Source: Pseudomonadales bacterium (lineage in GTDB: Bacteria > Pseudomonadota > Gammaproteobacteria > Pseudomonadales > Pseudohongiellaceae). From it: a stretch of 64,000 nt of DNA. A program made the position numbers and the translations under genes. Location: the NCBI GenBank assembly GCA_012103535.1, contig WLWQ01000003.1, positions 248,001 through 312,000 of the forward strand, given 5' to 3'. Positions 27,919 to 35,800 of the stretch are shown piece after piece. Position 1 is the stretch's first letter; every line of letters begins with the position of its first letter. A model generated the notes under the pieces. It worked only from the letters and a program-made list of their open reading frames with translations, was not told the DNA's origin and searched no databases.

Positions 27919-28482
27919 TCAGTGCTGATGACCGCCCGGTCCATGGACATGACCATGGGCAATTTCTTCTGCACTAGCATCCCTAACTGCAACCACTTCA
28001 ATTTCGTAATGTAAGGTACGTCCTGCTAGTGGATGGTTGAAATCCACGTCAGCATTAAACTTGCCAGACTTCAAAATTATGACATTGTGCCAGCCTTTCT
28101 CTGAACGAACTCTGGCGAGTCCACCGACTCTGGGTTCTTTTACTCCATCGGGAAGTTGCAAGTGTTTTAATGGAATTCTTTGCATGGCTTCGGGATTACG
28201 CAAACCGTAAGCTTCTTCAGGTTTAAGGGTGATTTCAATTCTGTCACCTGCTTTTTTACCCGCTAGGCCGTTTTCTAAACCAACAATGACGTTATGAAAA
28301 CCATGCAAGTAGAACAGTGGTTCTCCACTGCGTGATTGCTCCATCCATTCGCTGTGTTCACCATCAGCGAGTACTTCACAAAGGCGATAATCGAATGCGA
28401 CTACTTTGTTTGCCTGAATGCAGTCTGCGGCTGTATCTGCAGGAGCTTCAGCGGCTTCCTGCTGGTTTTCTTCTTCAGTCAT
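27919..28482 (-). CDS. slyD: SlyD-like FKBP-type peptidyl-prolyl isomerase
   Basis: The protein has 187 residues. The split FKBP domain with an insert-in-flap is visible: VVAFDYRLCEVL, PLFYLHGFHNVIVGLENGLAGKKAGDR, the flap segment with EEAYGLRNPE, and DVDFNHPLAGRTLHYEIEVVAVR. The C-terminus AHGHVHGPGGHQH is histidine-rich, as in metal-binding SlyD proteins linked to nickel delivery. A 25-residue acidic N-terminal extension precedes the domain and is longer than usual for SlyD. It acts as a cytoplasmic folding helper and metallochaperone; no hydrogenase genes are in the window. Confidence 0.91.
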   Translation of the reverse strand: MTEEENQQEAAEAPADTAADCIQANKVVAFDYRLCEVLADGEHSEWMEQSRSGEPLFYLHGFHNVIVGLENGLAGKKAGDRIEITLKPEEAYGLRNPEAMQRIPLKHLQLPDGVKEPRVGGLARVRSEKGWHNVIILKSGKFNADVDFNHPLAGRTLHYEIEVVAVRDASAEEIAHGHVHGPGGHQH

Positions 28483-28570
28483 AGTTTATTTTCAATGTGT
28501 ACATTTAGCTGAGCGATTCTAGCAAATTGTTCCCTTAACTCTCTATCTATTCCGAAGCCCTGACTGGAAT

Positions 28571-29632
28571 ATGCATCCTTGGGGTGGCACACTGCTAGCT
28601 ATGGAAAATAGAGAATCAGGCAATCTACCGACGGTGATGCCCACAGAGCAAGAACCAAATGAGCTGCACTTACCAGTGTCCATTGAGAACTCGAAAGGCT
28701 ATCTCGATAAGCTTAATCACTATTTAAGTCTCTCGCTTTCGATCCCTGAAAGGTCAGCTCGCGCATTGGGTGCGCTAGTTGGAGGCAGCACTCTGCTTCT
28801 TTCCAAGACGCTCATCCCAAACGCAATTAAGAACACTACGAGTTATAAATTTACTTTGGGCATGTTTCAAACTTTCCTTATCCGAAATGTGGCAGGAGTT
28901 AACACCGTTTCCCATGAAATGGAGTTAAAGGATAACTTTGTTCATAGAAAAGTTTTGGGAACCAGTTTGGAAGCAGCGGGTTTGTTAACAATGCATTTGT
29001 CGCCTGTCTGGGTTTTTGCCATTGCCTCTGATGCGGCGAAAGGCGGTCAGGTTTTTCTACAAAGACTTGTGCATCATCTCAAAGAGAACGAGGTAATCGA
29101 GAAAGAGAGTAATCCGGAATCCCTGGAACAGATTCTGCAATCGATCGAGGAGATGGGACGACAGGGTGCAACCGCAATCGATACTCCCCCCTTATCCAAA
29201 GATGAGATCATAGACTTGGCCGATGAGCTAAGAGCATCGACCTCCTCCCTGGCAAATAACTCAGCCAATCTGATTCCCCGCTTTGAATCTATTTGGGACC
29301 AGATTAACCTGGTGGCAAAGAAAGAGAACCTCAGCATGGAACAGGTGCTCGGTATGCTTTCGGTGCATGCGGCTTCCATTGCGGAAACGGGAATCGGCAC
29401 AGCAGGTGCGGTTGGCAAAACCGGGTACAACATTCTCGATGAAGTATTGCTCAATGACTACAAGACCACCTTGACTGAAATTACTGAGGAAGGTGCGTTT
29501 AGCTATATGAAAAATAACATGCAGCCCTACCTGGAAAACGCCCAATCCCACTTCGATTTCAAGCAAGAGACCTGGACCCAGCGCTGGTTCAATAACGCAA
29601 TAACCAAATTTTCTGAAAAACTTCGTTCTTAG
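28571..29632 (+). CDS. Conserved-looking hypothetical protein, helical
   Basis: The protein has 353 residues (343 if it starts at the in-frame ATG 28601). I do not recognise a family. It contains small-residue hydrophobic segments around ALGALVGGSTLLL (about 73-86), GTSLEAAGLLTMHLSPVWVFAIASDAAKGG and later ETGIGTAGAVGKTG, separated by charged helices, which suggests peripheral membrane association of the kind seen in EcsC-like proteins. Neither start has a good ribosome-binding site. It is divergent from slyD. Function unknown. Confidence 0.7.
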   Translation: MHPWGGTLLAMENRESGNLPTVMPTEQEPNELHLPVSIENSKGYLDKLNHYLSLSLSIPERSARALGALVGGSTLLLSKTLIPNAIKNTTSYKFTLGMFQTFLIRNVAGVNTVSHEMELKDNFVHRKVLGTSLEAAGLLTMHLSPVWVFAIASDAAKGGQVFLQRLVHHLKENEVIEKESNPESLEQILQSIEEMGRQGATAIDTPPLSKDEIIDLADELRASTSSLANNSANLIPRFESIWDQINLVAKKENLSMEQVLGMLSVHAASIAETGIGTAGAVGKTGYNILDEVLLNDYKTTLTEITEEGAFSYMKNNMQPYLENAQSHFDFKQETWTQRWFNNAITKFSEKLRS

Positions 29633-29867
29633 AACCGATTTCTATTTTGAAATTTTCAATTCCTGTTGACTAGTTATTGAAAAAAACCGGCTTATACCCG
29701 TTAATTTCAAGAAAAATTGCTCCTGAGAAATTCCTTGTGTTAGCTTGATTTAACTCTGATGGAACACCCATTCAGAAACTAAAAATCCAGTAACATAATA
29801 AAATAAGCCGGGGGGCAGCTATTGATTCTTGAGTGATCCTTAAGTCTCAATAATTAGCGCAGAAACT

Positions 29868-30175
29868 ATGAATTATCCTCAGTACTCAAAATTTTCACCC
29901 ATCACGGTGAGTGTAAAGAAAAACATCCGACAATTACGCTTGAATGCCGGTTATTCGATGAACGAAGGAGCAAGATTGCTCGGAGTCTCACGCAAGCAAT
30001 TGGAAGATATCGAAACCGTACGCAATTTTGTTTTCATTTAGATCTGGAATTACTTGCCAAAATGAAGGTGATCTACAAGGCCACTATGGATGATCTAATT
30101 GGTGAATTGCCGGACGATTACTATTCCGACTATTTTGTCAGACCGCGAAAAAGGCTTGGTTCGAAATCGCGCTAG
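29868..30175 (+). pseudogene. Small helix-turn-helix (XRE-like) gene with a -1 frame break
   Basis: The first frame reads 57 residues from ATG 29868 to TAG 30039, including a helix-turn-helix region (NIRQLRLNAGYSMNEGARLL followed by GVSRKQLEDIE). From about 30035 the -1 frame continues without interruption to TAG 30173 and encodes LDLELLAKMKVIYKATMDDL, the expected C-terminal half of an XRE-type regulator. Adding one G in the TTTTGTTTT run near 30031 would restore a single protein of about 102 residues. It is therefore either recently broken or damaged by a one-base assembly error. A strong terminator follows 50 bp downstream. Confidence 0.7.
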
Positions 30176-30224
30176 AAATTTCTGATTACGTACCAAGCAG
30201 ACGAATTTCAGCGAGCCAAAGCAG

Positions 30225-30270
30225 CCGGTGATTGAGCTTCGATAAGAGGCTCAACCGCCGGTTTTGCTTT
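30225..30270 (+). terminator. Intrinsic terminator after the HTH gene
   Basis: A 13-position stem with one mismatch (30225-30237 with 30249-30261) is followed by TTTTGCTTTTCTT. It ends the transcript of the HTH gene. Confidence 0.8.
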
Positions 30271-30359
30271 TCTTCCACCTCTTTAAAGTAGCGTCAATTA
30301 GCCGAAACTAGGCGTTTCGTGTATACTTGTGGCCTTTTGGCGCAATGAGAAGTGGTGTT

Positions 30360-30536
30360 ATGGCGAATAAATCAAAAAAAGAAGCGGTGGTTAATACCCG
30401 CGCTGACTTGACAGAACATATCGAAGCTTTTTTGAAAGCTGGTGGTAAAGTTCAACAAATTCCTTCTGGTGTGAGTGGTCAAACCTCTACCAGCGGCCCT
30501 AGACAGATCGTCTTAAGCCACAAAACTAGTTCATAG
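30360..30536 (+). CDS. Small basic protein resembling the C-terminal part of SutA
   Basis: The protein has 58 residues from ATG 30360. Its core ADLTEHIEAFLKAGGKVQQI resembles the segment of the Pseudomonas RNA-polymerase-binding protein SutA that ends in a GGKVQEI motif. SutA is longer and has a highly acidic N-terminal tail; here that tail is replaced by the short basic MANKSKKEAVV. The rest is serine/threonine-rich. An upstream start at 30327 (GTG) or 30342 (ATG) would add unrelated residues. The link to SutA is by eye. A perfect hairpin terminator follows immediately. Confidence 0.68.
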   Translation: MANKSKKEAVVNTRADLTEHIEAFLKAGGKVQQIPSGVSGQTSTSGPRQIVLSHKTSS

Positions 30537-30550
30537 AAAGTTTTTCTAAA

Positions 30551-30588
30551 AAAAACAGGGAGATAGGTCACTATCTCCCTGTTTTTTT
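30551..30588 (+). terminator. Strong intrinsic terminator, possibly bidirectional
   Basis: A perfect 16-bp stem (30551-30566 with 30571-30586), loop GTCA, flanked by A-rich and T-rich runs on either side. It would end the small-protein transcript and also the TraB/GumN transcript from the other strand. Confidence 0.93.
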
Positions 30589-30610
30589 GTGTCTTGTGTT
30601 TGTCTTCAGC

Positions 30611-31507
30611 TTAGAGCTGGCTAACAGTAAATCCTTTAGCAGCTAAAAGTTCCAACAAACCATCATTGCCGACAAGATGCGCCGCTCCCACTAGAACGAA
30701 TTCTGTATCGGCGTCCCGCAACATTTGTTCGATCTGAGGGATCCAGTTCAAATTGCGCTGGCGCAGCAGTGAGTCATAGAGTTCTGGCGCTTCATTCCGC
30801 ATTTCATTAACGAATAGATCTGCAAGTTGTTCATTGTTTCCTGTTCGCCAAGCAGCAATCATGTCATCCATTAGCTCAGCAGTTTCTTCAAGATCTTCTA
30901 GTGAAAGCAAAATGAACTCACTTTCATTGCCTTCGCCCATAGATGCGAGGAATCCAATTTGCTCCATCACAGTCTCAAGCTGCCCAAGAGATTTAGCATC
31001 ACCTAGAGCCCGAGTGTTGAAATAGGCATCTACTCCTTGTGGAGTAAAACCGATGCGTTGAAATTCCAAAACTTGCAAGGTGCTTACTATCATGCCCGGC
31101 TTAAACTTCTCCATCATCATCATCGGCATACCGATTTCCGAAATGTAGGCGGAAAGTGCTGCGTAAGCTTCCTCGGATAGAACAGTTTCTAATGTTCTTT
31201 CATCTTGATAGGTTAATTGCTGCAACATCTGTGTTTGCACTGACAAATCAGTCATCGCATTCAAGTCGGTTTCGAAATAAATTTCTTCCGAAGCTTGATA
31301 GGCTTGTTCGTATTCTTCAGGTAAGGGATAGTCGCTAGGTCTTAACAAATGCACTGTTCCACCGAGGTAAACAATATTGGATCCAGAACTGACTTGCCAC
31401 ACTGCTGAATCTGCGAGTGAGCTGTTTTCAGTTAACAGTACACCGAGTGCGAGCAGTGCAATGCTGAATGTTTTTAGTTTCCTTTCTAATTTCATGGCTA
31501 ATTTCAT
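30611..31507 (-). CDS. TraB/GumN family exported protein
   Basis: The protein has 298 residues. A signal peptide (FSIALLALGVLLTENSSLA) precedes the TraB/GumN domain with its two hallmark motifs: YLGGTVHLL near the start of the mature protein and VLVGAAHLVGNDGLLELL near the C-terminus, which supply conserved Gly and His residues. The family is proposed to be related to metallo-peptidase or erythromycin-esterase-like folds (Tiki proteases), but bacterial functions are not settled. It would be periplasmic or outer-membrane associated. A second ATG at 31495 in frame would shorten the leader slightly. Confidence 0.87.
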   Translation of the reverse strand: MKLAMKLERKLKTFSIALLALGVLLTENSSLADSAVWQVSSGSNIVYLGGTVHLLRPSDYPLPEEYEQAYQASEEIYFETDLNAMTDLSVQTQMLQQLTYQDERTLETVLSEEAYAALSAYISEIGMPMMMMEKFKPGMIVSTLQVLEFQRIGFTPQGVDAYFNTRALGDAKSLGQLETVMEQIGFLASMGEGNESEFILLSLEDLEETAELMDDMIAAWRTGNNEQLADLFVNEMRNEAPELYDSLLRQRNLNWIPQIEQMLRDADTEFVLVGAAHLVGNDGLLELLAAKGFTVSQL

Positions 31508-31599
31508 GACTGAGCCCTTTCCAGATATCTGTCACAATGTTGGATTTAAGTTAGTATGCGCTAGTTCCCGTTAAAAGCAAATCTGTACCACTAATAGTT

Positions 31600-31959
31600 A
31601 TGTCGAAACTCCTGTTCAAAATGCGCTACGTTCCTGAAGATGAAGCCCAGGAAGTTAGAGAATTGCTAGAAGAAAACAGCATTGAATATTTCGAAACTTC
31701 AGCAGGAAATTGGGGAATTTCAGTTCCTGCTATCTGGGCGAAAAATGAAGAGCAATTTGACCAGGCAAGAGAACTCATTGACGCTTACCAGCAACGGAGA
31801 ACAGAACTAATTCGAGATGAGTTTGAATTGAGTAGACAACGTGGTGAAACAAAGACAATGTGGCACAGTTTTTTAGAAGAGCCAATCCGCTTTACCGTTT
31901 ATGTGGGTTTGATTGTGGCGGTGTTATTTTTTTCTTTGCGTTTCTTTTTATCGTTTTAA
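31600..31959 (+). CDS. DUF6164-type single-pass membrane protein
   Basis: The protein has 119 residues. The soluble N-terminal part (LLFKMRYVPEDEAQEVRELL, FETSAGNWGISVPAIWA) is a small ferredoxin-like DUF2007/DUF6164-type domain, and one membrane helix lies at the C-terminus (FTVYVGLIVAVLFFSLRFFL). The fold is often seen in PII-like or regulator-type small domains, but no function is established. It stands alone between the TraB/GumN and PilZ genes. Confidence 0.78.
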   Translation: MSKLLFKMRYVPEDEAQEVRELLEENSIEYFETSAGNWGISVPAIWAKNEEQFDQARELIDAYQQRRTELIRDEFELSRQRGETKTMWHSFLEEPIRFTVYVGLIVAVLFFSLRFFLSF

Positions 31960-31983
31960 CTGTCGACTCAACTTATGTTTCAA

Positions 31984-32352
31984 CTACACGCGAAGATTAA
32001 ATTCTTCGAGCTCTTCTATGCGGTCGTTTTCTTGCATGTTCATTGCATAGTCATCGTCGAAAGTCGGTGCCCAGAAATCCTCACCGTTATCTAAAAAGCG
32101 AATTGCAATTTCCCGGTGTTGAACTCGAACTACTTGTACTGGCAGCGCAGGCATTGAATCGTCCCAACCTTCACCGTGAATCCTTACATCCAATTCCATC
32201 ATGACAAAGAAATTCATTTCTTCGTCTAAGGTCAATGACAAGCCACTACTAGACATGTCTTGTATTTCACCTGTAGCCGTACCAAGCAAGGGATGCTTTA
32301 AGCTCGCCCAGAAATCAACTTCTACTCTTCTGTGTTTTCTTCTTTCTATCAT
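31984..32352 (-). CDS. PilZ-domain protein (probable c-di-GMP receptor)
   Basis: The protein has 122 residues and is little more than a PilZ domain. The c-di-GMP-binding motifs are intact: RxxxR as ERRKHRRVEV (about residues 3-12) and DxSxxG as DMSSSGLSL (about 32-40). It is therefore likely to bind c-di-GMP, but its output partner is unknown. The C-terminus is acidic. It is divergent from the structured RNA gene downstream in this listing. Confidence 0.87.
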   Translation of the reverse strand: MIERRKHRRVEVDFWASLKHPLLGTATGEIQDMSSSGLSLTLDEEMNFFVMMELDVRIHGEGWDDSMPALPVQVVRVQHREIAIRFLDNGEDFWAPTFDDDYAMNMQENDRIEELEEFNLRV

Positions 32353-32537
32353 TGGTCTATCAAACTCTGCACAATATTTCTTGTTTTAAGTGTAGTGGTA
32401 AATCTAGCGATAACGGTTAATCAAACTACAATCGAAATACCTACTTCAAAATCCCACTACCGTTAGAAGTAGAGAATACGGGTTTTTCTCTACAAAAATG
32501 TGAACAGCTGCTCAATAATCGATCAATATTAGAAACT

Positions 32538-32565
32538 TTACACTTATTCTTCGCTGTTATATAAA
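32538..32565 (+). promoter_or_regulatory. Sigma-70-like promoter of the structured RNA
   Basis: TTACAC at 32538-32543 and TATAAA at 32560-32565 are separated by 16 bp. Transcription would begin near 32572, just before the GC-rich structured stretch. Confidence 0.5.
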
Positions 32566-32571
32566 AGTTAC

Positions 32572-32796
32572 AGACTTATGTTAGCGGTTCTTATCAGGGG
32601 GAACCTCCTAACATCCGATGCCACCCTGGATATCCAAGGAGGTGATCCCATCAATAGTCAATCTATTAAGGGAGCCTCCGGTTATTGCAGCTAGAACGCA
32701 TAACTGGAGGGGAATAGTTAACACTGTTGATATTCCTTAGCTCCCACACGTAGAAGGTCCCGCTGTTGCATCCGTAACAGCGGGATTTTTCGTTTT
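32572..32796 (+). ncRNA. Unassigned structured RNA of about 225 nt
   Basis: This stretch has no plausible reading frame, but it has a promoter, multiple paired elements and a strong terminator. Visible pairings: 32603-32609 with 32637-32643; 32670-32674 with 32741-32745 closing two arms, 32675-32685 with 32700-32710 (11 bp with one G-U) and 32711-32716 with 32731-32736; then the terminator 32758-32767 with 32776-32785. Bases 32636-32648 (AAGGAGGTGATCC) are a perfect 13-base complement of the 16S rRNA 3' end. There are at least six GGA triplets, as in CsrA-sequestering RNAs, although several lie in stems. I do not recognise it as 6S, tmRNA, SRP RNA or RNase P RNA. It converges on the Lhr gene. 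Confidence 0.7.
32758..32796 (+). terminator. Intrinsic terminator of the structured RNA
   Basis: A perfect 10-bp stem (32758-32767 with 32776-32785), 8-base loop, then TTTTT and a second T run. The T run is only on the plus strand, so it does not serve the Lhr gene. Confidence 0.92.
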
Positions 32797-32808
32797 GAAA
32801 GCACTAAA

Positions 32809-35800
32809 TTATTTCTGAGAACCCAGATAACTGCGCAGGCGTGTTGGAAAATTACGTTTCAGTAACATTTGCTTCACATTCCATTGTTGCTGTGGATCGA
32901 TTTCTCGTAAGTAATGCACTTCGCCACTTTCGAGTATTGCGATAGGAATTCCTCCTTGATACAGCACTCTATTCTTGAGCAAGCGCGACAATCTTCGATT
33001 CGGCAAAGTAAGATTCAGCAGATTTAACGGATCGCTTGCAGTTAAACAGTAGAATGGCTTTGTTGCTTGGTTTTGATTGTTCTTTTTATCTTTCTTAAAT
33101 TTGCGTAGAGCATCGACTGTTTCGGGAAAAGCAAATTGTTCACCACCAACACCCGCGACGAATCTGCCGCCTCTCAATACACCGCGCAATTCCAATTTCC
33201 GTAAATGCATTAACAGTACTCGCCAAGGCGGTGCAAAGGATTCTCTTTCTAATAAGGATCGAACAAGTACACCCCAGCGTTGCAAATAGATGCTGATCAA
33301 TCTCTCGATTTGTTCTTCATCTAAAACTTCCCATTTATAGGAAGGCTTTTTCTTCGCGACATCTTCTGTGATTTCTTGTTGGAAAGTATCGAGTAAACTC
33401 CAACGCCCAGCGTCTTCTACTCCGAACATTGCTTTTCGATGGCGGCGTTTATGAGCACTGGGTTTTTTGTTTGCAGGTGTAAGCAACGCACGTAATCCAG
33501 TGTAACTGTCACTGCAGATTCGTCCATAGCTTACGAGTTCCGCCAAGCCTTCTTCTAATTGGGTTTTCAATAAACCAGTGCGAGATTGAATCTGGTCGAA
33601 AAAGCTGGCGCCATGTTGTTGTAAATCTTGTTCGATGCGTTCAGCAATGCCACTGTGCTCAATTTTCTCATCACTCAATTGTGATTGAGCAAGTGCCTGC
33701 CAGATGTCGAGATTTTGCCGGCTGGCTAATGTTATCGGCGTGCTTTTAACTGGACCGCTGGATTTTTTCTTGCCAGGTCGGGTTGAACTAACAGGCAGGC
33801 TATATCTACCCCAGGCAACTTTACCACTTATACACATGACATCGAGCCAGTTCGGGTCGTAATTTTTTATTCTAGCCGGATAAATATCTGCTTCCCAAGC
33901 TGCAGCAGGAGACGCAATACCATCTAATAAATTGAGCGTACTTTGTAACTGTGTCTGTCCATCGAGCGCCGGTTCTTCAACAGAAGCTTCTTCTTTGATT
34001 GGTGCCAACTGATGTTGATCGAACAGAAATTCGGTATAGACTTCCAATGAAACTGGTTTTATGGCTTTACGATGGGCGTCGATAGTGTAACGGTGAATTC
34101 TTTGCAGTAGACGACGTTCACACCATTCACTTTCTTGCTTGGATTCGGAATTTTCTTTTTCGAGAAGTGTATTACCATTTGAAGTAAAGTTTCCTTGAAA
34201 AGCAAAGCCCTCGACTTCCAATGCAATCATTGCAGCGTCTACTTTCTTTGTGTCGAGTTGAAGTTCTTGCGCCAGGCGACTCGACACAATTGGACCAAGC
34301 CCTTCTAGTCTTCCCCGTACAATTTCTACTAGTGCCTTTTCTTCGGACCAATCTTGCTTTTGCAGCATTTCTGGAAGCACTACTTGTTCGCTCAAATTAG
34401 CGAAGACTGCCTTAAATTGAAGAAATGATTCTGCAGCGATCCAAAGATTATTGTCGTGGCTCTGTAATTGAACCAGACGACCGTCTTTAAGCAATTGCTC
34501 CTGCCAGCGCGAGTATTCCTTATCTGCAAATTCTGCTTCGGTGATGTATCCCAGAGATAGCAGCCCATCATGTAATTCTTCTGCAGTACTTACATAGGGC
34601 CAGGCTTCTTCTCTAACACGGGAAATTGCATCGGCATCGAGTAGACTGAAATCTTTAGCCTCAGCTGGATCCGCCCAGCTACGATTACGAATAGCATTGG
34701 TTCTTCGTTCTTCAAATGGCGCATCATCTAAAAAGGCATAGGGCCGGGCATTGCTAATTTCCTGTGCAAAAGGCGAAGGCTCTCTTAAATCTTTTGCAAT
34801 CAGAGTAAGTTGATCGCTTTCGATATTGGTAATGAGCTCTTCCAGGGCAGTAATATCCATAGCCTCGGTAAGACAATCATTCACAGTTTGATTTACTAAA
34901 GGATGGTCCGGGACTTCCCGCTTACCGGTTATGTTTTCCTGACAGGCAATCTGATCAGGAAAAACATGAGCGACTAAATCTTCTGCATCCATGCGTTGAA
35001 ACTGGGGTGGCACGCGTTTGCCATTTCGATTTCTTTGAATGGCCAGCGAGCGAGTCGCATTCCAACGCCAGCGCACCTCAAACATGGGTGCATCCAGTAG
35101 CGCCTGAATTAACACCTCACGCACTGTTGCGCTTTGCAAATATCTAAAAACTTCATCGAGGGGAAAGCTGTGCACAGAGCCCAACGAAATAACAATACTG
35201 TCTTCGTTTGCTGCCGCCTGTAATTCAAAATTGAATGATTTGCAAAATCGTTTTCGTAATGCTAATCCCCAACCACGATTTAATCGACTTCCGTAGGGCG
35301 AATGTATGACTACATGCATATCACCCACTTCGTCGAAGAAACGTTCCATAACAATCGTCTCACGGGTTGGCATGACTCCAAGTGAATTCATTCCTGTTTG
35401 CAAATATTCAACGAGTTGTACCGCCGCCGATCGAGGCAAGCGAACTTCATCGACTAAAAATTCAATTGCTCCATTAGCAGACTCATTGATTAGCAAGTCC
35501 GCAATGGTTTGTTTCAGATTAGAAACGGAACTGGAAAGTTCTTGAGTGCGGCCTGGTCCTTCCCCAAACCAGAATGGAATCGTTGCTTGCATGCCTTCAG
35601 CATCACGTACTCTAACTTTAAGTCCATCGACTCTTAGCATCTGCCAGGCATGGGTGCCTAATGTGAAGACATCGCCTGGTAAGGCTTCAAGGGCAAAGTC
35701 TTCATTTAGACTGCCGACCACGATATCTTCCGGATCCAACACCACCTGATAATCAAACATATCGGGAATGGCACCGCCGTTGGTAATTGAAACCAGATTG

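Noticed and set aside
32572..32796. Assignment of the structured RNA as RsmY/RsmZ (CsrA sponge)
   Set aside because: GGA triplets are present but many lie in stems, not loops, and no GacA upstream palindrome is visible; kept as unassigned RNA.
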